Positions 7,002 to 14,594 of a DNA stretch of 64,000 nt are shown one piece after another; the first letter of the stretch is position 1; the number at the start of each line of letters is the position of its first letter. Below the pieces are notes generated by a model. That model had not been told where the DNA came from. It searched no databases and worked only from the letters and a program-made list of their open reading frames with translations. Source of the DNA: Alloalcanivorax profundimaris (GTDB lineage Bacteria > Pseudomonadota > Gammaproteobacteria > Pseudomonadales > Alcanivoracaceae). The stretch spans positions 62,001 to 126,000 of the forward strand of contig NZ_JABJWH010000005.1 in assembly GCF_015265435.1 (NCBI RefSeq). Direction: 5' to 3'. The translations under genes were made by a program, and so were the position numbers.

Positions 7002-8930
7002 TTAGTCCTCGATCATGGCCACGGAGTAGGGCGTGCCGCGTTCCCGGGGGAGCAGGAGCAGGGCGGTGCGCTCTTCGGTGTCGCCATGGAGGCCCTGGAA
7101 CAGGACCCGGTAGGTGAGCACGGCCTGGACGTAGGCGCGGGTTTCCCGGAAGGGGATGGACTCGATCCAGACGTCCGCGGGCACGGCGTCGTCTTCTTCC
7201 TCGGCGAGCCACCGTTCCACCCGGTTGGGGCCGGCGTTGTAGGCGGCCAGGGCCAGGATGCGGTTGCCGTTGAACTGTTTGAGCAGGTCGGCGAGGTAGC
7301 GGCTGCCCAGGGCGATGTTGGTGTTGGGCTCCAGGATCTGCTGTTCGCCGGGCACGGCCTGGCCGGCTTCCCGGGAGACCTTGCGGGCGGTGCCGGGCAT
7401 CAGCTGCATCAGGCCCAGGGCGCCCACCGGGGAGCGGGCGTTGGGGTAGAAGGCGCTTTCCCGGCGCGCCACGGCCATGGGCAGCCAGGGGTCCAGGTCG
7501 TTGCGGCGGGCGGCTTCCTGGAAGCGTTCGCGGTGGGCGGCGGGGAAGCGCCAGGCGAGCACGTCCCAGGCGCGGGCCTGGATCGAGGCTTGCACCGCCA
7601 GGTCGTACCAGCCGGCGTCCACGGCGTATTGGGCGAGCTCCCGTTGGCGGCGTTCGTCGCTGTGCCACATCAGCCAGTTCCATTCGCTCCAGGCGAGGCC
7701 GGGTTCGTCCTGTTCGCGCAGCAGTTTGACGCGGGCCAGGGCGGGCAGGTCCGGCAGGGCGCGGTCGCCGGTGGGGACGGCGTTGCCGAAGCGGTAGGGT
7801 TCGCCGAGGCGGTCGGCGGCCAGGAAACCGTAGAAGTTGCGTTGCCCGGCGGCCTGTTGCCACAGGCTCTTGGCTTTGCCGTCATCGCCGTTTTCCTCGG
7901 CGGCGCGGCCCAGCCAGTACAGCCAGCGGCTGTCGTCGCGCTCGCTTTGCGGCAGGCGCGCGATCCAGTCCGGAAGCTCGTCCCAGTTCCGTTCAATGAC
8001 GGCGCGGCGGGCGCGCTGGTCCAGCAGGTCGTTGCCGCCGTGTTCGCGCAGCCATTGGTCCAGCCAGTCGCGGTTGTCTTCCACGCCACGGATGGTGGAG
8101 TACCAGGCGATGCGCTGGCCGGCGCGTTCCACCAGGGCGGCGTCGGTGAAGCCCAGATCGCCGCGTTTGTCCTCGAACCATTCCCGGGCGGTTTCGGTGT
8201 CGGTGTAGGCGAGGCGGCGGAAACCGGCGGCGAGCAGCACCTGGCGTTGATCGTCCGGCAGGTCCTTGGGCAGGTCGGTGAGGGTTTCCGGGTCGCCGTA
8301 GAGGTCCAGCAGCAAGTCGGCGGCGGTGGCGTAGGCGCTGTCGTCGAGCATCGGACGCAGGTAGCGCATCAGGCCCGGGCTGCGTTCGTAGAAGGCCAGG
8401 TCCATGCGCTCCCAGATTTCCTGGTCGCCGATTTGCCCGCGCTGGCGGGCGGCGTTGAAGATCGGATCGCAGGCGGAGGGGCGGGAGTTGCCGGATAGCC
8501 ACAGTTCGCGGGCCTGGTTCAGGGCTTCCTGGTTGCCGGCTTGCCATTGGGCATGCCAGTACAGACAGCGCAGCTCCGTGGAACGGGGGGCGCTGTCGTA
8601 GACGGCGCGGGCGGCGTCCCAGCGTTGATCCCGGGCGTAGGCCACCAGGGCCAGCTGGCGGATGTCGTTGGGCAGCGGGGAATCCGGGTAGCGCTCGGCG
8701 TAGTCCTGGACCCGCTGGGGGTTGAGATCGGGCAGGGCGGCGCGCAGCCGGTGAAAATCCAGGTAGGCCTGCAACGGGTGCGCGTCACCGAGGCGGGCCT
8801 GGGTGCGGCTGAGGGTTTCCCAGTCATCGTTGCGGGCGGCGTGCAACGCTTCCTGGAAGGGGGTATCGGCGGCCTGGGCCGGCATGGCGACGATCAGGGC
8901 GAGCGCGGCCAGAACTGCGGAACGGAACAT
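7002..8930 (-). CDS. slt: Soluble lytic murein transglycosylase
   Basis: The 642-residue periplasmic enzyme should cleave the MurNAc-GlcNAc bond of peptidoglycan to give 1,6-anhydro ends. It has an N-terminal signal peptide ending AQA, a long alpha-helical superhelix (about residues 25-450), and a C-terminal SLT domain near residues 470-600. That domain holds the catalytic Glu in ARRESAFYP, then GLMQLMPGTA and AYNAGPNRV. Length equals that of E. coli Slt70. Start ATG 8,930 is chosen because GGAGG lies about six bases upstream; a GTG at 8,942 overlaps that site. The gene diverges from rsmC. Its 3' end is duplicated at 5,548-5,861. Confidence 0.95.
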   Translation of the reverse strand: MFRSAVLAALALIVAMPAQAADTPFQEALHAARNDDWETLSRTQARLGDAHPLQAYLDFHRLRAALPDLNPQRVQDYAERYPDSPLPNDIRQLALVAYARDQRWDAARAVYDSAPRSTELRCLYWHAQWQAGNQEALNQARELWLSGNSRPSACDPIFNAARQRGQIGDQEIWERMDLAFYERSPGLMRYLRPMLDDSAYATAADLLLDLYGDPETLTDLPKDLPDDQRQVLLAAGFRRLAYTDTETAREWFEDKRGDLGFTDAALVERAGQRIAWYSTIRGVEDNRDWLDQWLREHGGNDLLDQRARRAVIERNWDELPDWIARLPQSERDDSRWLYWLGRAAEENGDDGKAKSLWQQAAGQRNFYGFLAADRLGEPYRFGNAVPTGDRALPDLPALARVKLLREQDEPGLAWSEWNWLMWHSDERRQRELAQYAVDAGWYDLAVQASIQARAWDVLAWRFPAAHRERFQEAARRNDLDPWLPMAVARRESAFYPNARSPVGALGLMQLMPGTARKVSREAGQAVPGEQQILEPNTNIALGSRYLADLLKQFNGNRILALAAYNAGPNRVERWLAEEEDDAVPADVWIESIPFRETRAYVQAVLTYRVLFQGLHGDTEERTALLLLPRERGTPYSVAMIED

Positions 8931-9086
8931 CCTTGCCTCCACGACTGCATCTGTTCGCCCTATTCTAGCCAGGAGCGGGCGGGCCCGCGTCGTGTTTATG
9001 TAAAACTTGGCGGCCGGCGCCGCGCGCCTGGGTCTGGCCGCGCCGCTTCCTTTATACTGCCGCCTTCATTCATGGCGGGAAGAGGC

Positions 9087-10052
9087 ATGGAAAACAGCAC
9101 GCAATTGCTTCGGCGGCAGGAGCAACTGCTCGCCGGACGGCGCGCCCTGGTGGTGGAAGCGAACGATCCGGCTTTGGCGGCGCTGCCCGCCGAGCAACTC
9201 TATGTGCACGCCGACGACTACACCGTGGGTGCTCATCAGTGGGCACCTCTGCCCACGCTGCCGGACGACGTGGACCTGGTGATCCTGCCGCTGCCCAAGG
9301 CCGCCGAGCGTCTGGAGTTGCTGCTGCGTGCCCTGGCCGGTGCCGTGGACGCGCCCCTGGAGCTGTGGCTGGTGGGCCCGGCCAAGGGCGGCATCCGTGG
9401 CGGCGTGACGCGCCTGTCCCGGTTCGCCGACGAGGTGACGCTGGTGGACAGCGCCCGCCACTGCAAACTCTATCGCGCCCTGCTACGGCCCGGGCCGGCG
9501 CTGACCCTGGAGGACGTGGCGTCCTGGATCGAGGTCCGCGACCTGCGGGTGGTCAGTTATCCGGGGGTATTCAGCCACGGACGCCTGGACGAGGGCACGG
9601 CCTTGCTGCTGGATGCGCTGGACGACGGGCTGCCCCGGGGCAAGGTGCTGGACATGGGCTGCGGGGGCGGCGCCTTGAGCGCCACCCTGGCCCATGGCGG
9701 CTGCCACGTGACCGCCACGGACGTGAGCGCCACCGCGGTGGCCGCCACCACCGCCACCCTGGAGCGCAATCATTTGCAGGGCAAGGTGGTGGGGGGCGAT
9801 CTTTACGATGGCGTCGCCGGCCGTTACCAGGCGGTGATCACCAACCCGCCGTTCCACGATGGCCGCGAACGCACCACCGCCATCACCCGTCGGCTGATCG
9901 AGGAGGCCCCGGACCACCTGGAGGGCGATGGCGTGCTGTGGATGGTGGCCAACCGGGAGCTGCCCTATGTGCAATGGCTGGACGGTGCCTTCAAGCACGT
10001 TCAGGTGATGCGCGAGACCAACCGCTTCCGGGTTTACCGGGCGGTACGCTGA
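9087..10052 (+). CDS. rsmC: 16S rRNA (guanine-N2) methyltransferase RsmC
   Basis: The 321-residue enzyme should methylate G1207 of 16S rRNA in the 30S subunit using S-adenosylmethionine. The N-terminal half is the degenerate guide domain; the C-terminal half has the SAM motif LDMGCGGGALSATLA (about residue 188) and the catalytic NPPFHDG motif (about residue 252) typical of N2-guanine methyltransferases. ATG 9,087 follows GGAAGAGG, and is preferred over an in-frame ATG at 9,072. A TATACT box at 9,053-9,058 sits in a suitable place for its promoter, but no clear -35 is seen. It runs convergent to ligE with only seven bases between stop codons. Confidence 0.93.
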   Translation: MENSTQLLRRQEQLLAGRRALVVEANDPALAALPAEQLYVHADDYTVGAHQWAPLPTLPDDVDLVILPLPKAAERLELLLRALAGAVDAPLELWLVGPAKGGIRGGVTRLSRFADEVTLVDSARHCKLYRALLRPGPALTLEDVASWIEVRDLRVVSYPGVFSHGRLDEGTALLLDALDDGLPRGKVLDMGCGGGALSATLAHGGCHVTATDVSATAVAATTATLERNHLQGKVVGGDLYDGVAGRYQAVITNPPFHDGRERTTAITRRLIEEAPDHLEGDGVLWMVANRELPYVQWLDGAFKHVQVMRETNRFRVYRAVR

Positions 10053-10059
10053 GGGGCGC

Positions 10060-10929
10060 TCAGCGCACATAACCCGGCCCCCGGCTGCGCGTGCGCAGAT
10101 AGCTGGCGAAGCGGGGCAGGCCGTTCTTGGTGTGGCCGTGGAATTGGTAGGTGACGATGCTGCCGATCGGCGGTGGGTTCTCCCGCTCCGCGTCACTGAA
10201 GCCGGTGCCCAGCCGGAAATGCTGCCCGGCCGGAGTTTCCACCAGCAGGGCGCCCATCATTCCCTCCAGCCGGCCCTCGCCGGGCAGGTGCGCCACCACC
10301 CGCCCCTCGGCGTCCCGGTAGGGCTTCAGTTTGAGCAGGTCGTCGGAGCGGTAGCCCCGGTAGGGGGCGCTGCCGCGATGCAGCATCAGCCCCTCGCCGC
10401 CGGCGGCCACCACCTGGTCCAGCCGGGCCATCAGTTGCGACCGGGTCGCCACCCGTTGCTGGGGCACCGGCTTCAGGTGGGGCGCCGGATGGGCCTTCAG
10501 AAGGGCACGCAGTGCGCGCAGCCGGCGGTCGAAGGGACCCTCGGCGCGGGGCAGATCGAACACCATGTAATAGATGTTCTCCCACTGCTCGGGCTGGGGC
10601 TCGGTGCGGCGCAGCGCGCCCATCAAGCGGGCGAAGGTGCCGCGTCCGCGCCACAGTTCACCGTCCAGGGGTTGGTCCGGGAAGCCCTCGGTGAAGCCGG
10701 GCGGGGTGCGGATCACGTTGCCGTTGCGGCTCACCAGCCGCTCACCGTCCCAGTAGGCGCGCACGCCGTCGAACTTTTCGCTGACCCAGTAATCGGTCAG
10801 GTCCACGTCGTCCTGGTAGACATTGGCCAGCATCAGCGCCGGGGTGGTTTTGCCGTGGCCCACGGTGGCCGCCACGGTGAGAAACACCACGATCACGGTG
10901 ACCACGAAATACACAATCGGTCGGGACAT
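10060..10929 (-). CDS. ligE: Exported ATP-dependent DNA ligase, LigE type
   Basis: The 289-residue protein has the minimal ATP-dependent ligase layout. After an N-terminal hydrophobic segment (about residues 4-24) come motif I with the adenylated lysine in SEKFDGVRAYW, then SRNG, YYMVFDLP, GEGLMLHR and LLKLK, followed by a C-terminal OB-fold (about residues 195-285). There is no extra DNA-binding domain, as in the LigE group of gammaproteobacteria, which carry export signals and act in the periplasm on incoming or extracellular DNA. Start ATG 10,929 has GGAGG eight bases upstream; an upstream ATG at 10,956 lacks a site. No competence genes are adjacent, so its role is inferred from the family. 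Confidence 0.88.
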   Translation of the reverse strand: MSRPIVYFVVTVIVVFLTVAATVGHGKTTPALMLANVYQDDVDLTDYWVSEKFDGVRAYWDGERLVSRNGNVIRTPPGFTEGFPDQPLDGELWRGRGTFARLMGALRRTEPQPEQWENIYYMVFDLPRAEGPFDRRLRALRALLKAHPAPHLKPVPQQRVATRSQLMARLDQVVAAGGEGLMLHRGSAPYRGYRSDDLLKLKPYRDAEGRVVAHLPGEGRLEGMMGALLVETPAGQHFRLGTGFSDAERENPPPIGSIVTYQFHGHTKNGLPRFASYLRTRSRGPGYVR

Positions 10930-11112
10930 GCTTCCTGCCTCCCTGTTCGTGTTCAAATCCTGAACAGGCAGTCTCGGCCGCCGGCGCGGTGCCGGCTATC
11001 GGCATGGCGCTGAAAGTCGTGTAAGCGAAATCCCAAGCCGGATGGTGCTTTTCGTCGGGTTTCGTAGGCGAAAACCCCGGTTCGTGCTCTCCCGCCGGCG
11101 CCAAACGAAAAA

Positions 11113-11131
11113 GGGCCGCATTGCGCGGCCC
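11113..11131 (-). terminator. Terminator after higBA
   Basis: Stem GGGCCGC/GCGGCCC with a five-base loop, followed on the minus strand by TTTTTCG. It lies beyond the higA stop and beyond the tRNA-end repeat, and would stop higBA transcripts before ligE. Confidence 0.75.
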
Positions 11132-11140
11132 TTTTCGATT

Positions 11141-11160
11141 TGGAGCGGGTGAAGGGAATC
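11141..11160. repeat. 20-bp copy of the tRNA-Gly 3' end (attachment-site-like)
   Basis: TGGAGCGGGTGAAGGGAATC is identical to bases 11,970-11,989, the 3' end including CCA of the tRNA-Gly gene. The two direct repeats bracket the higBA pair, 809 bp apart. This is the pattern left by site-specific insertion into a tRNA gene. The first eight bases also form an inverted repeat with CCGCTCCA at 11,163-11,170. Confidence 0.75.
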
Positions 11161-11192
11161 TGCCGCTCCAAACGGAGGTTGGTAGGCAACGA

Positions 11193-11480
11193 TCAATCAG
11201 CCAATGCCTGGATAACATGCTGGGGGTCCTTGTGAATCGCCCGCAGCAGTGCCTTGGCGGGTCCCGTTGGTTCACGTCGTCCCTGCTCCCAGTTACGGAG
11301 CGTGGCAAGTTGCACGTCGATCACTTTGGCAAACTTGGCCTGGCTGAGACCGGTTGTCTGGCGGATAGCCTTCACCTGCATTGCATCCACGGTGAACTCC
11401 CGTGAAGGCTGACGCTCACCACGGTGGATTTCATCCATCTGCTGCACGCTTTCCATGAGGTCATCAAAGATTTTGCCCAT
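11193..11480 (-). CDS. higA: HigA/NadS-type antitoxin, XRE-family DNA-binding protein
   Basis: The 95-residue protein has a C-terminal helix-turn-helix (about residues 38-90; TGLSQAKFAKVIDVQLATLR followed by NWEQGRREP), the classic XRE-type fold of HigA antitoxins. The N-terminal part is the short toxin-neutralising segment. ATG 11,480 follows GGAGGT; the upstream ATG at 11,495 overlaps that site. It follows the toxin gene with five bases between the toxin stop and this start, so the ribosome site lies over the toxin's stop codon and translation is likely coupled. It should neutralise the HigB-like toxin and repress the operon. Confidence 0.88.
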   Translation of the reverse strand: MGKIFDDLMESVQQMDEIHRGERQPSREFTVDAMQVKAIRQTTGLSQAKFAKVIDVQLATLRNWEQGRREPTGPAKALLRAIHKDPQHVIQALAD

Positions 11481-11485
11481 AGTGA

Positions 11486-11800
11486 TTACCTCCATTGCTC
11501 GATAATGTGTTTGAGCGCCTTGCGCTCGGCCGCGCTCAGATCATCTTTTTCGTTTTTCGGATAGATCAGCAGTAACGCGATCTGTGAAGCCGACACGAAA
11601 TGATAGTAGATAACCCGTGCGCCGCCCCGTTTCCCGCGTCCACTGGTGGCGACCCGTACCTTGCGGAGTCCGCCGGTTCCCTGGATCACGTCACCCATTT
11701 TGGGGCTGTCGGCGAGATCCTGCTGGAAGGCGGCGTAACTCTCGTCATCAAGCAGATCACGCAGGCGCTTGGTGAATACCGGGGTCTCGATAAAGATCAT
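11486..11800 (-). CDS. higB: RelE/HigB-type toxin
   Basis: The 104-residue protein matches the RelE/HigB-like family: MIFIETPVFTKRL at the N terminus, a central LRKVRVATSGRGKRGGARVIYY core and the C-terminal LLLIYPKNEKDDLS. The Lys/Arg-rich core strand and YPKNEKDDLS stretch are typical of ribosome-dependent mRNA-cleaving toxins of this subfamily. The toxin-first gene order is the HigBA arrangement. The promoter and a perfect palindrome lie immediately upstream. The pair lies between two copies of the tRNA-Gly 3' end, so it is probably horizontally acquired. Confidence 0.88.
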   Translation of the reverse strand: MIFIETPVFTKRLRDLLDDESYAAFQQDLADSPKMGDVIQGTGGLRKVRVATSGRGKRGGARVIYYHFVSASQIALLLIYPKNEKDDLSAAERKALKHIIEQWR

Positions 11801-11806
11801 GGGAGA

Positions 11807-11835
11807 ATGGTACGCCAGTGGCGTATATCACGCAA
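11807..11835 (-). promoter_or_regulatory. higBA promoter and operator
   Basis: On the minus strand, TTGCGT (bases 11,835-11,830) and TACCAT (11,812-11,807) are spaced by 17 bases, a good sigma-70 fit. A perfect 7-1-7 palindrome TACGCCA-G-TGGCGTA at 11,811-11,825 overlaps the spacer and -10, an ideal place for HigA autorepression. A weaker related sequence, TACGCTAGTGCGTG, lies at 11,864-11,877. Confidence 0.65.
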
Positions 11836-11969
11836 TAAGGGTCCGAAGCCCCGGGTGGTGATTACGCTAGTGCGTGAGGCGATTGCCTTGAATCCGCTCT
11901 CTTTCGTCACTTCTTCGACGCCGAAGGGTGGTGAAGGGTTATAACCCGTTGATAAGGAAGGGAAAATTC

Positions 11970-12043
11970 TGGAGCGGGTGAAGGGAATCGAACCCTCGTC
12001 GTAAGCTTGGGAAGCTTCTGCTCTACCATTGAGCTACACCCGC
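11970..12043 (-). tRNA. tRNA-Gly (CCC anticodon)
   Basis: Read on the minus strand the 74-base gene begins GCGGGTGTAGCTCAATGG and ends CACCCGCTCCA, with CCA encoded. The acceptor stem is a perfect 7-bp pairing, D-arm GCTC/GAGC and T-arm GAGGG-TTCGATT-CCCTT are intact, and the anticodon loop TTCCCAA gives CCC. The anticodon stem has one mismatched closing pair (G27-A43). Its last 20 bases are repeated at 11,141-11,160. Confidence 0.93.
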
Positions 12044-12134
12044 GATGGGCGGCTATTACACCGGGAAACCGGGCCGCTGTCCAGGGGGTGGGAGAAGCTC
12101 CTGTTTCGACGCTTGGCCCTACACGGCGACCGTT

Positions 12135-12196
12135 TCGCGGCTGAAGCCGCTCCCACGGCGAGGGTTTGTCGCGGTAGGAGCGGCTTTAGCCGCGAT
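12135..12196. repeat. Inverted pair of GTAGGAGCGGCTT(C/T)AGCCGCGAT repeats
   Basis: Two facing copies, TCGCGGCTGAAGCCGCTCCCAC at 12,135-12,156 and its counterpart at 12,174-12,196. Each copy is itself partly palindromic (GCGGCT/AGCCGC). It lies between the tRNA-Gly gene and the peroxiredoxin stop, and may also act as a transcription stop for that gene. Confidence 0.8.
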
Positions 12197-12203
12197 AAGG
12201 CCT

Positions 12204-12842
12204 TTAGCCGCGCTTGGGCTGCTTGACCATGCGCAGGTAGGGTTTCTTCTCGTCCCAGCCTTCCGGGAACAGCTTGGCGGCTTCGTCGTTGTTCAGGGAC
12301 GGGACGATGATCACGTCGTCGCCTTCGTTCCAGTTCACCGGAGTGGCCACCTTGTAGCCATCGGTGAGCTGCAGGCTGTCGATGACCCGCAGGATCTCGT
12401 CGAAGTTGCGGCCGGTGCTGGCCGGGTAGGTGATGGTCAGACGGATCTTCTTGTTGGGGTCGATCACGAACACGCTGCGCACGGTGAGGGTGTTGTCGGC
12501 ATTGGGGTGGATCATGCCGTACAGATTGGACACGGTGCGGTCGGCGTCGGCGAGCAGCGGGAAGTTGAGGGCGGAGCCCTGGGTTTCCTCGATGTCGCCG
12601 CACCAGGCGTTGTGATCGTCCAGCGGGTCCACGGACAGGCCGATGGTCTTGACGTTGCGTTTGTCGAATTCCGGTTTCAGACGCGCCACTTCACCCAGTT
12701 CGGTGGTGCACACCGGGGTGAAATCCTTGGGGTGGGAGAACAGCACCACCCAGCTGTCGCCGGCCCAGTCGTGGAAGGAAATGGGGCCGTCGGTGGAGTC
12801 CTGTTTGAAATCCGGGGCGGTATCGCCGAGTTGCAGTGCCAT
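12204..12842 (-). CDS. 1-Cys peroxiredoxin (Prx6/AhpC-TSA family)
   Basis: The 212-residue cytoplasmic peroxidase has the peroxidatic cysteine at residue 45 in PKDFTPVCTTE, and the long C-terminal domain (about residues 150-212) that defines the Prx6 group. It should reduce hydrogen peroxide and organic peroxides. No resolving Cys is evident in the usual positions, and the other visible Cys (WCGDI) falls in the middle of the protein. Start ATG 12,842 has GGAGG about eight bases upstream; an upstream ATG at 12,899 would add a non-conserved extension. It is a single-gene unit with an inverted repeat downstream. Confidence 0.93.
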   Translation of the reverse strand: MALQLGDTAPDFKQDSTDGPISFHDWAGDSWVVLFSHPKDFTPVCTTELGEVARLKPEFDKRNVKTIGLSVDPLDDHNAWCGDIEETQGSALNFPLLADADRTVSNLYGMIHPNADNTLTVRSVFVIDPNKKIRLTITYPASTGRNFDEILRVIDSLQLTDGYKVATPVNWNEGDDVIIVPSLNNDEAAKLFPEGWDEKKPYLRMVKQPKRG

Positions 12843-12983
12843 GTCGTGCCTCCTGGTCAGTGGAATCGCGAATCCGTTGAATACGAATGTCCCAAACATA
12901 GAGGCTTGCGCGCCACCTTTAAAGGGGGCGGCAAAGAAGGAATCGCGCTAAGCAAATAGCGCCGGGGGGTACCCGGCGCGGGC

Positions 12984-14447
12984 TTATACCGTGGCCACCA
13001 TCTGCAGACGGTTGAGGGTGCGTTCCTCGAGGCGGTCCAGGCGCTCGCGGCAGGCGCGGAAGGTGCGGCTGATGCGGGTGGTGTTGCCGATCATCCACAG
13101 CTTGGGCCAGGTGGTTTTCTCGCCGGCGCGGACGAAGGCGCGCACGTCGTCCAGGGACGGGTTGCTGAGCACGCGCAGGGCATTGAGCGGTTGGCGCGGC
13201 GGGATCAGGTTGATGTCGCCGATGTAGCGCTGCTTCACCACGGTCTGGGCCTTGTCGACGATCAGCCCCAGGTCGTTGGAGTGCACCCGGCGGCGCACCA
13301 GCTCCAGGGCGTAGTGCAGGTTCATGGACACATTGCGGATCGCCCAGTCGCCCAGGGTGCTGAGGCTGGAGTTGGTGCTTTCGCTGCGCGGCAGGAAGGG
13401 CACCACGTGGGGGTTGGTCTGGCTGACGATGGAATGGTTGACGCCGAACAGCCGCGACAGGCGGCGGATCGGCAGGTCGTCCTGGATCGAGCCGTCCACG
13501 AACTTGCGGCCGGGGATGTAGGGCACCCGCTCGCCGTCCAGGCTCTTGGCCCACAGGGTCACCGGCGGGTAGATGCCGGGAATCGCGCAGCTGGCCAGGG
13601 CCGCCTTGCGGATCAACACGTTGGGCGAGGTGCGCCAGTTGAGCAGGCGGGCGTGCTGGTTGCGGTCATAGGGGCTGACCGTGATGTTGATCTCGCGGCC
13701 GGTCTTGCGGTACGCCTCCTCGAAGGTCAGATCCTGGATGTTCTCTTCCAGGCAGGCCTCCAGATGGTCGCCGTCGAGCACCGGGGTGCCGCGCAGCACG
13801 CCTTTCCAGCCGATCGCCTTGAACGCTTCCAGGTACAGATTCTCCGGCTCCAGTTTGGCGGCCAGTTCGTTGTCGTTGTGGGTGCCGACCACGGCGGCGA
13901 CGATGCTGCCGGCGCTGGAGCCGGAGATCACAGAGGGCAGCAGGCCGTGCTCCCAGAGCGTTTTCACCACGCCCACGTGGAACAGGCCCAGGGCGGCGCC
14001 GCCGGAGAGCATCAGGCAGCTTTGCCCGAAGGCGGCCCCGGTGGTTTCAAAGAAATCCAGCTTCTGCTTCAGACCGAAATTCTTGAAGTCGCCGTCGCAG
14101 ACGTACTCCAGCGCGGTGCAGACCTCGTCCAGATAGCGTTCGATGAGTTGCTTGGTGCCCACCCGGGTGTGGCCGTAGAGGGCCGGGTTGGAGATGTTGC
14201 CCAGGTTGCCGTGCAGGCCTTCGTGGAGGTGGAAGACCAGTTTGTTGACGTCGCCGCGTTCCCGGGCCTGGCGGATCTGCCAGAGCCGGTTGCGGATCAG
14301 TTCGTAATCGTAGTGCGGAGAACGGTCGATTTCCTTCCAATCGTCGGCGCCGGACAGCCGGTCGTGCTCGCGGCTGGCCTCCAGCCATTCCTGATGGGTG
14401 CTGGCGTGCTCGATGGCGCGCTCAAGCTGCTTGAGCGTGCGTTTCAT
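12984..14447 (-). CDS. Patatin-like phospholipase with N-terminal DUF3336 domain
   Basis: The 487-residue protein has an N-terminal helical region with the DUF3336 character (about residues 1-135), then a patatin catalytic domain. The latter includes the oxyanion GGAALG, the nucleophile serine in SGSSAGS (about residue 178), and the catalytic Asp in the FVDGS motif (about residue 319), forming the Ser-Asp dyad of patatins. It probably hydrolyses acylglycerols or phospholipids; fungal relatives with this layout are lipid-droplet triacylglycerol lipases. That is suggestive in an oil-degrading organism, but the substrate is inferred. No signal peptide or transmembrane helix is seen. It is transcribed alone. 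Confidence 0.88.
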   Translation of the reverse strand: MKRTLKQLERAIEHASTHQEWLEASREHDRLSGADDWKEIDRSPHYDYELIRNRLWQIRQARERGDVNKLVFHLHEGLHGNLGNISNPALYGHTRVGTKQLIERYLDEVCTALEYVCDGDFKNFGLKQKLDFFETTGAAFGQSCLMLSGGAALGLFHVGVVKTLWEHGLLPSVISGSSAGSIVAAVVGTHNDNELAAKLEPENLYLEAFKAIGWKGVLRGTPVLDGDHLEACLEENIQDLTFEEAYRKTGREINITVSPYDRNQHARLLNWRTSPNVLIRKAALASCAIPGIYPPVTLWAKSLDGERVPYIPGRKFVDGSIQDDLPIRRLSRLFGVNHSIVSQTNPHVVPFLPRSESTNSSLSTLGDWAIRNVSMNLHYALELVRRRVHSNDLGLIVDKAQTVVKQRYIGDINLIPPRQPLNALRVLSNPSLDDVRAFVRAGEKTTWPKLWMIGNTTRISRTFRACRERLDRLEERTLNRLQMVATV

Positions 14448-14594
14448 TGGCGATTCTCCCTGGCACTTTTGTTGTGTTTGCGGGCCAGTCTAGCGGCGGG
14501 CGACGCGGCTGTTGGGCTTGGATTGTCCGACAAAACATTAATATTGACATCGAGCGATGTCAAAAAAGGGAAACCGGGAAACCCGGCGATACGG

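Noticed and set aside
7086-8498. A 470-codon open frame on the plus strand opposite slt
   Set aside because: Composition is Gly/Val/Ala with no motif; slt on the minus strand has a signal peptide, catalytic motifs and expected length.
9053-9058. TATACT as the rsmC promoter
   Set aside because: Position is suitable but no acceptable -35 is found 16-18 bases upstream, so it is only mentioned with the gene.
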